This document shows positions 1-13,205 of a stretch of 64,000 nt of DNA, one piece after another. The notes under the pieces are model-generated. The model did no database searches. It was given only the letters and a program-made list of their open reading frames with translations, and was not told the origin of the DNA. Made by a program: the position numbers and the translations under genes. Each line of letters opens with the position of its first letter. Within the stretch, counting starts at the first letter, position 1. The stretch comes from Oryzias latipes (Eukaryota; Chordata; Actinopteri; Beloniformes; Adrianichthyidae). The stretch spans positions 7,903,261-7,967,260 of the forward strand of contig NC_019866.2 in the NCBI RefSeq assembly GCF_002234675.1, read 5' to 3'.

Positions 1-112
1 CAACATGCACACAAAACAGATAGTGTTCACGAACGCATACCTATGCCTTTAAACCAACTAGTGTGAAATCTTTCATTCATTCAATCATGCAAACTATTAG
101 TGCAAAGGTGAG
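1..112 (+). repeat. Dispersed repeat family R1, copy 1 (cut by window edge)
   Basis: Aligns with 22553-22665 over about 100 bp: shared GCATACCTATGCCTT, ACTAGTGTGAAAT and ATGCAAAC blocks. It probably continues to the left of the window. Confidence 0.6.
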
Positions 113-863
113 CTAACACCTGTGCTCAGGTGAGTGTTTATGTTCTTCTAAAATGGATGGTGGAATGTGAAAAGAAGGAGGAGGAGCGCCCAGCCACCCC
201 CACACCCATACCCCCGCCGCAGCAGCAGCGGCAGCCGGAATTCCCCCAACGCCACACGGGAACAGGCAGGGAACAACCGCCCCCCGGGCGACCAAGACCG
301 CCACCCAGGCCAGGGCCAGCCGGACCGCCGCGAGGCCCCCAGAGCCAGAGAGCAGGGAGGCGCAGAGGGAAAGAGAGCGCCGCCCCAGCCCAGCCAGGAA
401 AGCAGCCCCCCGCCGCGCCGGAAGAGCCCAACGCAGGGCCCCACCGGAGAGGGACGCCCACAGCCCCAGACGAGCACCCCACCACCACCCAGGAGTTCCG
501 GGCATCCCCCCGCCCCGACCCCAGGTACGAGCCAGGACCCCCCAAGGGAGACCCGCTCCGCACTCCAGGCAGCCACCCACCCGGCCCACGGTTGGTCCAG
601 GTAGGAGCAAGGCAGGGGCCCGCCGCCCCCGCCCAGGAGGGGGGAACCCCGGGGAAAAAAGGGCGGCCCACAAGGGATGTTATAAATATGGCCCGACCAG
701 GCTCGGCCATGTTGGAAGTTTGGCGGGGCCCAGCGCCCAGGGGCAAGGACCAGGACCCACCCCCCAGGGACACGAACACCCCCGGCTCAGGTGTAATATG
801 AACCCCCCCACCGTGCGGAGAGAGCACCGCCGGGCCCAGGGAGCCCGGAGACTGAGACTTACT
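113..863 (+). repeat. GC-rich, C-biased segment, probably retroelement-derived
   Basis: An abrupt island of very C-rich plus-strand DNA (CCCCC, CCACC, GCCCAGCC), bordered on the left by repeat R1. Both strands have long open frames (223 codons plus, 229 codons minus) rich in Pro/Arg and Gly/Leu, as expected from low-complexity GC-rich DNA. Ends near GAGCCCGGAGACTGAGACTT. I suspect the 5' region of a fish retroelement, but cannot show a conserved domain. Confidence 0.35.
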
Positions 864-3800
864 TGAAAAACTGTAATTTTAGAGTTGGACGTATACACTA
901 TTTAGGAGGTTCAAACTACACGAATGGTTAAAAACATTTTAGAAACTTTTTCTTAGACACAATTTGCCTCTACTTCAATTGTTGACCGTAGTTGAAGACA
1001 CAAAACTGTAAGGAAATGAAGGAATTCAGAGGTATTCTAGTCAATTTGTGCAACATAGATTCTGCAGAGATTACCAATGATATTACAGTACATGCTAGTA
1101 CATCCGAGTTTTACTCTCACTTTCTGACAGAGGTCAACCAAATTGAACGAAAAAAGAACATTTTAAAGGAAACGCTGGCATCAGGCATTGCACCATGCAA
1201 AGAAATTGGCATTTGTGGACGTTTTGGTGAATTTTGAACGTTTCCTTTCCAATTTTCAGCTTTTGTTCACAGTTTCATGTCAACACGTGAAGCCCAGTTG
1301 TTGCCTTATGGATTCTGTGTATCACAAAAATGACAGGGTCAAAGAAAAAACTGCCATATTTAACACCACCCATTGGTTAAGTTAGAATTTCTTTTTTTTA
1401 TAGAAAAAGGACATTTTTTTAAGTCAAACACTGATATGAAATGTAAACTGTGTCAAAAATATGTGCATTTAAAAGCAACATCTCTATGGTTTGTACTTAA
1501 TTGGTCTAAAGCTCTCCCAGCTGTGAAAGCCTGAACCCATAAAACAAGCTGAGATACCATTTAAGGTTGAACGTACAGCTGCATATAGTATCTGGAATCT
1601 CAATCTATACATAGTGAGGGTTTTATGGAAAATATGGTTGAAAATCACGTTCCTGATGACTTGAAAAAAGGAATATTCCCTTCTAGGTGCATGTCATTGA
1701 TCTCTTTAGCTTCTTTAATCCCTTTTCTGATGGAGTTGATGGTGCCGCTGCACCGAACAGCTCCCCATACCAAGCAGCTCTATTAACCTTCCGAATTTTC
1801 TCTATGAAGCCAATCAGAGCTGTCACTAATGATTTGCACTGAGGAGAGAAGGGTAAAACTTTGTAAAAAAAAAATAAAAACACAGCTTTGGAAAATTTAC
1901 AAAATTCCTGCAAAATGCAGTTGTTAGATCATTTTCTCAAGTAACATACAGGAGAACTTGCTTTAAATGCAGTAAAATGTGTTTCTAAAAATTAGATGAA
2001 AACATTTTCATAAGTTAGCTCAATGTAATTCTGGACTTAAAAGCTAATATGATTCTGTATTCCACACAAATTATTTTCAAAACAAGACGTGTATGATGGT
2101 CAATGCAAAATATGTCAGTTATTTATAAGAAATCAGAGGAAAGTGTGCTTCATGCTATAAAGTTAAAACCAAACAAAATATTTTGCTTCCTGTTATGCCA
2201 GATTCATTTATGAAACCATCAGAAAATAATTAAGTCAATTTGTGGAAATGACAGCATAAAGTACTTTGCTTGAATTTGTGTGATAATCACATCATTGTTT
2301 TTCAAAGAACAGTAAAGAAAAAGGCTCCTTGGTTCTTGGATACTTGGTAAAACACTGCAAGGCAGCTAAATGCCAATGAAATGCTTCAATGTAGAAACGG
2401 AGAGAAAAAAAATGCAATGAAACTAGAGCAAGGGAAACAAAACGTCAGACAAAAATTAAAGGGCAAGAGATTGAAGCAAAAGTGAAATGAAAACCAAAAA
2501 TCAGATCTTAAACAAAATGCATCTTGTAGAGGGAGACTTGCAAAATAAAGAACTGAAAGAGTCTTCAACCCAGGCTTTCAGTGGGATTGCAAACATAGGC
2601 ATGTTAGCAGAAGGTTTACAGAATTATCAGATGAACCAAGAACAACCAGCAGCAAGGAAGCAATGGAAACCATGAAGTTAAATAGACAATGAGGAATAAT
2701 TAAGAAACAAGCAACAGCTGTGGTGATTCAGAACAGGTGTGAACGTGACAAAGAGCCGAAACATGAACCAAGTTCAAATGAAAATCATTGCTTTCCTGCA
2801 AAACATGTAAAAGATTATTAAGCAACAAAATACTTGAAAAAGGGGGAAATAAATGATAAATCTGTCAAGTGTAACAAAGTTTGAAAAAAGAAATTAACAA
2901 TAGAATTTGCTACGATAACAGCTAAAAAGTAATTGCAATTTCTTTTTTTTTTTAATTGCGTTTTCTAAAAGATTTAGTAAGTTTATACATGAAATAAAGG
3001 TTTAAAATGTTTTTAAAAAGACCATAAATAACATTTAAGTAAACAAAAGTCTGTTATTTTGTGGCCGAACCTGAAATAACTATCAAAAAGCCAGAGAACA
3101 CGTGAAAGGGTGGGATTGTCTCTGAATTTTTTAAGTTGTCAGGTTTTAGAAAGCAAGAACATTGGACAATTGTGAAGCTTTTCTGATTCTAATAAGGCAG
3201 TTTAATTTGTAAAACAATAAAAGTAAGCCAAAACAACAATAAAGTCCCATTCTCATCTTTTGATTGATTCTGAAACTGTTCCCTGTGGTCTTTTAATTAT
3301 GATACAATCTTTACAAACAGTATTTTTCATCTGCTCCTGATTCACAAAACAATGCAACAATTTGAATAAAGAAATACACAGAAATGCGTTTTTTAGCTCC
3401 AAAAACATGTTAAACCACCAAAAACACAAATTTCATCTGAGAGGGTCTTTTAGTACCACCATAGACAAACAAGCTGAATGCAAACTAAAATTTGTACATA
3501 CCAAAAATCATATGGAGGAACCAGAATAAGGTGTTGACTATATATAACCAAACAAAACCAAGAACAAAGTCCACAGATAATCATGGCCACAGCTTCACTA
3601 AGTCACAATTATAAAATGTCACAATCCGTCCTTCCACGTTCCACTTCCACTTCAACCTGCTGTCCAGAAGCAATATTTAACCTGTCACATGTGATAATCC
3701 TCATTAATATTTGATAAACCTGTCAGTACTGTCTACAGCTGTGTACAAGTTATCTGTCTCAGCAGTTTTCCAATAAGCTCAACTTTATCATTGTTCAGTT

Positions 3801-5159
3801 AATTATAAGTTCCTACAAAGAATGTGAGGAGCTAAGTTACACAGCTGAGTAAAATGTGTTGTTTGTCCATCATGTTGCTTCTTTGAATGTAAATCCTGTT
3901 TAGTCGTTTTATTTTGCCATTTTTATATCATGGTTGAACTGGAATAGAAATGGAAGCTCGCCCCTTACATGTTTTTTCAGCTCATAAGGTTAGATAAACC
4001 ACATTTTCAGCTTGTCTGATCGTTTGATGTGTGTTTTGTTTCACCCTGTCATTATGAAGAAATGAAAGGTAACTAGAGGTTGTCTGACTGAGCATTTTCA
4101 CCCTCAGAATAAATACCAAGGAAGCTTTTTGTAAATGTCTTGAACTTTCAAAGACTGGGTGGTAAAATACATTTTAGCAGAAAACACTCTAAATTCCACT
4201 ACATTAGGGTTGGTTAATTTCCGACTCACTCGAGAAATACTTTCCAAAACTACAACCTCGTACCAACCAACCAACCCAATGTGGCATGTCATGTGTGATG
4301 CACCATATTATATTTCCTCAGTAGATATTTTCCTATGTAACACATCTCTGCCTTGTTCCTCCAATATAACTTCCTCTGTTTTAGGGAAAGATGGAAAACA
4401 TTTGTATCGAGACATCTCCTCGTCCCTCTTAATGAGCCAAAGCCATTGAAGATAATGAGGATGTTCCCTTTCTCCATTGGACAATGAGAGAAACAGACTA
4501 TCCTTTAGATGATTTGAAACCTGCCAGCCAGAAACCCCTCCAGAAGAAATCTCATTAAAAACTAAAATGGCATCCGAAGTAACCTCTATCTGCATCGATG
4601 CACCTTTTGAATATGTCATCAGACCCAGGAGTTTTTCCTGAAACTGTCACCATGAATCTTCAGGTACTTGAAGCTGTTGCTTTGAATTAAAGATGTACAA
4701 AAACTGATTTTTTTTTTCCTCCAGATGCATTTCAGTTTTTTCTCTGAATATATCAGCCGGTCTGCAATTCCCTCACGCAGGATGCTCTGCGCCATACTAA
4801 TGAAAAGTTTCCCATTAAAGAAACCCTGCATAGTTGGAGAAGTACATGCCCACAAACAAATGTCTCCAGTTTTGTAGATACACACACCAGAAACCATGTA
4901 AAAACCTTTCCCCTCATCTCATTTCTTGTGGTCTGCTGAACATGCCTTACCTTCAGAAAAGGTCAAATGCAGATCGGGTTTCCAGGCTCGCAGTCAACTA
5001 ATTAAACGGCAGTGGTGAAAGATACTTACATGCTCCTGGGACACTGGTGTGGTTGGTAACCACCCTCCGAGTAACAACTTTATCATCATTGAAAATTAAA
5101 ATGAGAGCTTTATATATTGCATTGGTTTTCAGAAACATATTACAACCTTCTTTTTTCGA
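864..5159. other. AT-rich non-coding DNA
   Basis: Short open frames only, none with family resemblance or splice-consistent neighbours. Sparse A and T runs. I see no gene or recognisable repeat here. Confidence 0.5.
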
Positions 5160-5556
5160 ATTTCAAAGTGAAAAAAGTGGTTCTAAAACAATCAGTCAAA
5201 AGGTGTATGTCTATATATAACCCTTTAACACCACAGATATTGCTAGCGACACCTAAAAAGCACATGCACACTTCAGTCGTTCACCTGATCATCGTGAATC
5301 AGGTGGTCCTGATGCAGGAAAAAGCAGCTTTTCATATCAGCTTTGCACTAATATTCTAAACTTCATAAAGCCGTTTGCAAGGTCCCTTTTCTCCACCACC
5401 GAATCAGCTGATTTACGTCGATTGCATATGCACTTCACTGATTTGAAGAATTGCATAACAGTGCAAGGTTGCTTTTCTGTTTCTCTTTTTCAAATAAAGT
5501 TGAAAAAAAGTGGTTCTAAAATAGACATTAAGTCAGAAGGTGTATGTCTATAATGG
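5160..5556 (+). repeat. Degenerate repeat with an internal 55-bp direct duplication
   Basis: The blocks AAAAAGTGGTTCTAAAA and AAGGTGTATGTCTATA occur together at about 5170-5216 and again at about 5503-5552, in the same order. The unit between includes CCCTTTAACACCACAGATAT. This may be the two ends of an old element or a local duplication. Confidence 0.4.
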
Positions 5557-5794
5557 GCCCACCGTTTTTTGGCGTGTGAGCTACTTTTGAGACGACAGTG
5601 TCTTAAAGATCTATTTATTTTATTAATTATGGTATTTTGAGACTGAAATACTGTTTAATAAATATAGTATAATGAACTATTAGTACACAACATTGTTTAT
5701 GTACTGATCATTCTAAAACTACACAGTAAGAGTACACAAATGTTTGTGAGGAGATTCTTTTGTATTAACAGATGAGGCGTTTTATTACAAAAAC

Positions 5795-6010
5795 AGAAAG
5801 CAGTGACCGCGCCATGGGGGCAGCATGGCATTTCTAAAGCGCGGCTAGCACCTTGGGAAGCGCGTGCAACGGAAAACACTGCTGCCACAGAGGGCTAGGA
5901 TCCATCGGGCGGGAACTGCGGAGGCACGCGATCCGGGCCTCAATAAACACCCCAGTGGGCTGGAGTGGTCTTCTGCCGGGGACTTGACGTGCCGTGGGGC
6001 AAGTAGCGCC
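5795..6010. other. Isolated GC-rich island
   Basis: About 215 bp with many CpGs (GCGCGGCTAGC, GAAGCGCGTGCAACGG, GGCACGCGATCCGGGCC) inside strongly AT-rich DNA. No open frame with recognisable content. Could be a repeat fragment or a small CpG island. Confidence 0.35.
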
Positions 6011-9000
6011 TTTCTGATGAAAGACAGAATTTAAGTATAGTGTATTTAAGCAATGGTCAATACTTTTTTACATATTTCTTGCCTGTTTTTCTTCTTCTGT
6101 TGACTAAATAATTTATCTGTAAATTTGAATGAAGGTCTTGATGGGATCAAAACGCCAAAGACACTAGGCATGCTACTACTGATTTAGCAGGTCAGGGTTT
6201 GATTCCTTTTGGTGTCATGGTTAATATTTTGACTTTATCACACGAATGATGAGTGCGCATTGCTTTCATGATAGTTAAAGAGAAGGAATTATGCTGGGTT
6301 CACGCCGAACGCGATTCACGCATCAGCGACATCCTATTTTACGGTAAAGGTACAGACCCCATCCTGAAATGTGTTTCAAGCGTTAGGCTCGGCACATTTC
6401 TCTATCTCCTGGCTTTTCAGGCATCAAACTTTTGGCACATCCTTTCCAGAGTTTAAATATTAGCACTTTGGCGAAGCTCCGTGTTGTTTCAACCAATCAG
6501 GAGCTTAGCTTTAGTTGTGATGCGATGATGATGTGAATAGCAGCTGAGCTTCAACTGAAATAGAGGATGAGCTGATCGCTACCGTTTCTGCTCCTCCTGA
6601 ACTTTATGCAATTTTTCTTACACCAGTTGCCAGGCAACAAGAGATGACTCTTAGACATTTATGGTCACAAGGAACTTCGGTATTCACCTTCCCCTCTAAA
6701 AACTGTGAATTTTTCACAAACTTTAGATTTTTAATAAGCTTGTTGTCACTGATTGTCACTACATTCATCCTCAACACAGTTGAATAATGTTACTTTAGTG
6801 TGCCACTATAATTTATCTAGAAACAGACAGTCTTTATAGAAAAAGTCATTTTCATGTTAACAATATTCTGAACAAAAAAGCCAATTTAAAAAGCAAATTT
6901 TAGCTTCAATTCTGGAGGATGTGGTTTTGCAAGTCAAACATTGACTATGTGTGGGCAGAAGACGAAGCTCGGCCTGACGCCTTCCATTTAAATGTAAGAT
7001 ACCAGAAGACGTCCTTTCACTGTATAAAATATGAGGCCATGTAACAACAAGAGACAACTTCTTGGGGATGCCTGATAAATGCATCCTGTATGAATTTATA
7101 ATTTAAATAATTAAATGCTCAGTCAACTGAGCAAATGTGCTTGGCAGCAAGTTCAGGAGTGAAGAAGAAATAGCTCTGCCAAAGGATTGATGGACTTCTC
7201 CTTCATCTATCATTTTCTGTCAAAACCAATAGGCATAAGCTGTAACTATCTATGGCTTATTAAGTGCCACATTAATCCCTACCCACAAAGTGATAAATAT
7301 CCAGTTGACCCCTACAAGGTAAAATCGATTGCTATTATGGGGTTAGATTTGAAGATTTCTGTTTAGTTCCTCTAACTCTTTGGAATCGTGCAAACTTGGG
7401 ACTTGAGTAAGACTATTTTCAAAAGTTTTCTTTGCCCATTTCTGACTGTTTGCACCAGAAGTAGGTGGTAACTCTTTTTATAAAAACTGTCCTACTTTTC
7501 TTACTTGAGTAGTAAGTAGTTATGCTAGTTCATAAGTTATCAATGTACATATAAATGTGCCTTAAAGATAGCCTATAGATGACTAACAAGATATTAGTAA
7601 GTGATTCATTACTGACTTTTTAACTGTACATTAACAACAACTTTACTTTATTAATAAACAATGAACAATTAATTAGCTGTTATTATGTTACTGATTCATG
7701 ATTTGTTAAGCATCAATTGCTAGTTTATATAGGTCACTGTGACATTGTACTAAATTATTTTTGAAATTTGGTATTATATGTATTATATATTATATATATT
7801 ATATATAATATTGTACTTCAGCCTTGTACCACCCATAGGCCTTTCTGTGTTCTGTGTTTTACCAAAGAAACACCACAAATGAAATGTTGAACATTGTGTT
7901 TATCGTACATGAACACATACTGAGCCATCACAGCAGAGCAGCAGTATACAACAGTAAACAAACCCATGCTGTTTGGGCACTTTTTGTGCAGAACAGAAAA
8001 ACAAAATAGATAATTATAGAGCCATTGGCATATTTAATATCGCACAACTCAGCACAACCTAGACCCTCATAATTTATTCAACCTAGTTATCTATTGGCTT
8101 ACTATAAGGCACATTAATGAATCCTTAACAAACTGTTCACTGTTATATAACAGGTCAATTATTACTCATTATCCAACAATGTATTAAGGATTTTTTAACT
8201 GGCTATACCAGCGTTACTGGCTAAATTCCTTCAGTTACTTTTTTTTTCTTTGTGAAACATCCTTACCTTGTTCTTGAAATGCTCGATATCAGGCAGATAA
8301 CTGTATAAAAAGGAGTCGCTTTAACTACACAACAACAATGAACACATCAGAACCTCTAATAGATGTGCTGTAAAGCAGCACCAATGCACGTCTGGATTAA
8401 ACCAACATTTATTTAAACTCTTAAAATTCAACACAGCTGGAGAACAGAAATGATCACTTGCAATATTTTGAATTTTGAAAAGCAGATGTTCAGTTTATGA
8501 ATATTGCACAATACGTTTAAAAAAAATCAGTATGTCGGATTTTAGAGTGAGCTTTGTCCTGATCCTGACATGCATCTCTCAGCCTAGGTGTGCCTCTCGG
8601 CTCCATGTTGGAATATTTTTCATTCTTTTTAAATCTGCTCCATATTGTACTTATTATAAAAATTGCTATGATGTTTTAAATAAAAAAATAAAACATAAAT
8701 TTAATTAAATCTGCTGTCATCAGGCAGAAGATTTTCATTATTATTTAACCAATGTTCTGCCAAATAATTGATTGACAGCCATCACTGGATGATAATTCAT
8801 CAAATTTTCATTTTCTTTTGTTATTGTCATAATCTTTGTTGTACTTTTTGTTTTTTATTGGCTGTGTAAACAAAAGTATTAATAATAAAATGTATGTTAA
8901 TACACCAAAAAAAGCTGAATTGCAACATCAGTACCATGAAAAGAATATAGCAGCGTGCAATGCACTTTGATTTCAGCCCCTATGGTATTCATTCTGTATT

Positions 9001-10056
9001 CATTCTTCAGAAGAAATACGCTTTAGTTTAATTAATTCTGCATCATGGGGCTGTTTTGTAATTACAACTGCAAAGTAGAGATTTATGAAAGCATCTTTCA
9101 TAAATTGGGAATCATAAAACTGTCATTGTTGTTGTCGGTGCATAAGTAAATGCCATCACAGGCATACACATGGATGAAGACGTGCTACGCTGATAAATTG
9201 CCTTGTTGACCCTTAATGTGTGAACATTTTGAGGAAAAAAAATGCAAATCAGTTTTGGATATATCCCACTGTAATTGTGGAACTAATGGCCTCACTCTGG
9301 AGAACAGGAGACAATAACCACAGCAAATGTGAAACCATTGAGATGGCTTCTGGGATAGATTCTCAGAGGGAAATCATCACAGATTGCTCAAAGCTTTTTG
9401 CAATCACCCCGACTCCGCTCCAGTGTAATGCAACTCATTAAAGCACTTCCATTGTGTCATTACTTTCCTGCTTTTAGTGAAAATGAGCTCATTCAGTCAG
9501 TATCAGTCCATCTCACTCTCTTATCTTTTCCTGTCTCCCTTTTCTGCCAGTGTCAACCCCCACCCCAAAACATTAAATATTTTAAGACATTTCCAGCCCA
9601 CTTCAGTAGCTCTTGGCTCTGATTGCTCTTTTTCGGAGGCTTTCACCATGTAACTTTGCAGCATACTTCTTCATTTGAAGGCAGGAAAAATCGGTGGATG
9701 CAGGTTTTGTTTTTTTGTGGTTTCTTTTTTTTTTTACTTATTTGAAAAATTGAAAAAGAGAAAAGCGTGGGGAAGTCTTGCAGTTTGTATCTGCAGCACA
9801 GCATTTTAATGTAAAGAACCAAAAACAAATAGATCCAAAAAAGGTGTAGATAAGCAATCTTTCAAAAGGTTGCTGAATTAAAAGAAAAATTGAATCCACA
9901 TATTTTATTTGGTATTGTATTTGATAAAAGAGTAGGGTTTAACTTTAATTTTGTGTGCACTTCAGTCATTCTATGCAAACCCTGAACTGTGTGCTTGTTT
10001 CCAGCATGTGCAATAGTTAAAAAAGAAAAAAAGAAAAGAAAATGTATATATATATA
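6011..10056. other. Non-coding DNA; possible MITE remnant near 6297
   Basis: AT-rich. A GGGTTCACGCCGAACGCG motif near 6297 and an AACCAATCAGGAGC motif near 6493 resemble the termini and interior of fish MITEs, but no inverted partner end is clear. A run of TATTATATA lies at 7770-7815. No supported gene. Confidence 0.4.
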
Positions 10057-10533
10057 TGTTATGGTGCCTGTCAGTCTCCTCCCCCTCCCCCTACTGCTCT
10101 GCTCCTGACTCCACCAGCTGGGACCAATTCACCTCATCACCTGCTCTGCTCTTAAGGAGATCCAGACCCATTAGCCAACGCCAGTTCGTTACCCTCTATG
10201 GTGACTCTACCTGGTCTCAAGTCTAGTTCATGTTTTCTTGTTTAAGTCTGGCCTAGTGCTTAACCTGCCTCTCTCTGTCTCAGGATTCCAGCCTCCAAGA
10301 GTCCCCAGTGTGGATGTCAGCTCGAGTTCTCCAGCAGTCCGGTGGAACCCTCAAGCTTTGCCAAGCCGCGCTTTTACCTCCAGCCACGCCACAAGCCGCT
10401 TTCCTCTCCAGCTGCCCACCAAGTCACACCAACTTTCCTGGAAGGAAAATAAAACCCATTTCTTACCTTTCACCTATCTTCGTCCTCTCTCTGGGTTTCA
10501 GCGTCTGGGTCTGTCAATCCTTCAAGTCATGAC
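10057..10533 (+). mobile_element. Candidate solo LTR inside a (TA)n tract
   Basis: Begins TGTTATGGTGCC directly after a TATATATA tract and ends at GTCATGAC directly before another (TA)n tract, as if inserted into a TA microsatellite. Composition is C/T-rich, unlike its surroundings, and contains AATAAA at 10448-10453 followed by T/C-rich sequence, as in an LTR R region. There is no internal coding region. The exact end is uncertain, and a 5'-truncated retroelement tail is the alternative. Confidence 0.45.
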
Positions 10534-10562
10534 TATCTATATATATATATATATATATATAT
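10534..10562. repeat. (TA)n microsatellite
   Basis: About 12 TA units. Together with the short TA tract at 10044-10056 it brackets the candidate LTR. Confidence 0.85.
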
Positions 10563-10861
10563 TAGTGTGTGGAAAGCCACCAATTTGTGCATTCATCTTA
10601 CAATATCACTCACAATTTCGTAAGATTTAAGTTATAATTGTGTAATTCGCACAAACTGCGTAATGCTCAAACAACCACAAATTTTGAAAAGCTCAAAACT
10701 GGATTCACGTAAAAACATCTGCACACATCGACAAATAAAAAATGCAATTATGAAATACGTATGTCACAGATCTATCACGAAAGACAGAAATTTCAGTGGA
10801 AAATGCGCAAAATGCACATAGTGGCTGTGTGACATGGCCTTAAAATACCGGACGAATGGTT

Positions 10862-11141
10862 TTGCCATTCTTGTTTACTTGTTTGTTTGTACACCTAATT
10901 ACTTTGGACTTAATTATCTTGCATAAAATACAAGGAATCTGAAAAACTTTACCTGCACTGTTCAGTACCCAGGTATTCACCACTGAGTCACACTGTTACA
11001 TTTTTGGCTAAAGATGCTCTTGATTCATTTTAAGTCAGTAAATCGGATAATTCAAAATAAACCAAAATCAACTATGAATCTTGTCATCATCCACAAATTA
11101 TGATATGAATAGAATCGTTAAAATGAATCGTTACACCCCTA
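10862..11141 (+). mobile_element. MITE family G, right part
   Basis: Ends with GAATCGTTACACCCCT, a common fish MITE terminus. The interior matches the reverse complement of 36600-36700: CATTCTTGTTTACTTGTTT, ACAAGGAATCTG and ACCTGCACTGTTCAGTA are shared. The opposite terminus is missing from this copy. Confidence 0.6.
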
Positions 11142-13034
11142 GGAAATTCAAATGTTCTTTTGCTGATTTTTTTTTTAGTCTGTTGCTAAGAAGGCTACAG
11201 ATTACAGTACAGTATTTTGTATTTACAGTCATAGTTTCTTAAATTCATTAAGAAAACCAACATTTTGATATATCACTAATTTCTTAAGGTGTTATACTAA
11301 GTATAATAAGTATGGGAATTTTAACTTGACAGATGTGGAAAATGTGTCAACCCTCTCAGCTCTATAAAAAAATGTGAAAAAAACAAGTTAACAAAAATGT
11401 TTCAACAGCATAACACTTCAAACCTTGGAGATAACTCGTCACAGCAGGGCGAACTAATATGCAGAAGAAATAATCATCATCGGTGGCACACAGATTGCAA
11501 AGAGATCAGGGGGATGTTTTTGCTGTTATCAAGAGAGAGGACTTTAAAAAAATGAGTTGAAACTAAATAACATTTAGAGCTGTCAACATACTTTAGTCCA
11601 CAGCTTTAAAGCATGGCAACATGATTAATTCAATGTTTTTGCTTTAATGGATTTGGAATGAATTCATGCATCTGAAAGAGGAATTTTTCCCTCGTCCTTT
11701 CTGGTTTTAAAGCAGACAAATAAACCAAGAGAAATAAGAAGGATTTTGCTCTGAGGAAATTATAACCAACCCCAAGTAAAAGAGAAAAAAAATGGTGTAA
11801 TTACAGGCACATGCGTCATTTTGCCACCTTTCAAAATTATGTGTTAAGTGCTGAAAATGGTGTGTTTAAAAAAAAATCCAAGAGCCTGCCATCATCTTGT
11901 TAAATGACAGATAATAACCCATTTAACTTTTGCATTTTTTCATTGGGAGCCGAGACATTTCTGTGAGATTGACTTTTTCTTTTCACTTAAATTCTGATGA
12001 GAAAAACAGAACGTGTTTTTCTCTGGCTGTGAAAAGAGCTCGTATACCGGTGGGCAGGCAACAAGGAGACGGTCTGAAAAGTATGACAAGTTGCGCTACA
12101 AGGGTCCAGAATGCAGAAGAATTATTGCTGTTTGCTGACATAACTGGGACTTCCAGCGAGCACCACTGGAATTGGCAGCTTTGGTGTCTTAACATCAAGG
12201 TTTTTGGAGTATTGCATTATTAAAAATGCTTTATGAACAGCGATCGCTCGGAAGATGTTTCAGTTAAAAACATATCTTATACATAAAAAGGAAGCTTGCT
12301 ATCTTCTATTTTTTTGAGGTCAAACAGGGATTGGGATGAAGTAATTTTAAGCTTTTAATGATTCTTTTAAAGAATCTTCTGTGAACAGAAGACATTTCTG
12401 AGCTTCTGCAGATAAATGCTGTTCTCAGAGGACAGCAAGCTCTGGCAGAGCTGAAGCAAAGACTTCTACATTATTACCACTACTTTTTGTGCTTTTTAAA
12501 TAACAACCATCCCCAATTTGTGAGTCAACTTCTGTGAGTGTTAACCAGTGTGTGTTTCTTTTTCCCTCTCTGTGGAAGTCTTGCTGTTGCTTTGACACAG
12601 CCTGAAATTACTGCTCGACTTTGAAGCGAATGTCTTTCAAATGCGCCAACGCTGTTCTTTAAAGGGGCTGAAGATGAAGATTTCCAAGTGAGTTTTTCTC
12701 TCTCACTGAACAGAAAAAGTCGTTTTGCAGCCAGAACTGCAACAAAAGAAAACATTTCACAGTTCAAGGACACCACAAGTGCTTTTCCCCTTCAGATCAC
12801 AAATCATATGATTGCAACCAAAAAACGTCTAACTGTGGCTATTATTTTCTGTGATCGGAATAGGTTTTTTGCATGAAAATTGTTTTAAAAGTACAAAAAG
12901 TGAACGCTAAAGAGACCTCAGTTGTTTTAATACTATGAGCTTTTTTTATTTTATAAAAACAAATCTACTCTAATTATGTGAGGAATCAGAAGCAGCACTT
13001 CTGTGGTTGCTACAATTGAAATCTGAATCACCAG
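11142..13034. other. AT-rich non-coding DNA
   Basis: Short open frames without family resemblance. No repeat recognised. Confidence 0.45.
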
Positions 13035-13205
13035 CTCAGTGGCCTTGTGGTAGAGTGTCCACCCTGAGCCTGGAAGGTTGAGAGTTTAAATCCATGGTCA
13101 AGTCATACAAAATTATCTCCAAAAATGGACCAAATGCTTCCTAACTCAACAATCAAAGCGCTTTGAGTCTTCTAAAAAGGTAGTAAAGCGCTATATTAGT
13201 ATACG
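13035..13205 (+). mobile_element. tRNA-derived SINE, teleost type
   Basis: The head contains an A-box-like TGGCCTTGTGGTAGAGTG and a B-box-like GAGTTTAAATCC, as in tRNA-derived SINEs. The tail has AAAGCGCTTTGAGT and AGTAAAGCGCTATATTAGTA, known from common fish SINEs. Internal body sequence is shortened. No clear target duplication. Confidence 0.7.

Noticed and set aside
130..827. Proline-rich (plus) and glycine-rich (minus) frames of more than 220 codons as genes
   Set aside because: Both follow from extreme C bias; frames are open on both strands, there is no domain or splice support, and the segment adjoins a dispersed repeat.
10238..10630. 130-codon frame with an Ile/Tyr tail
   Set aside because: Runs from the candidate LTR into the (TA)n tract; no family resemblance.
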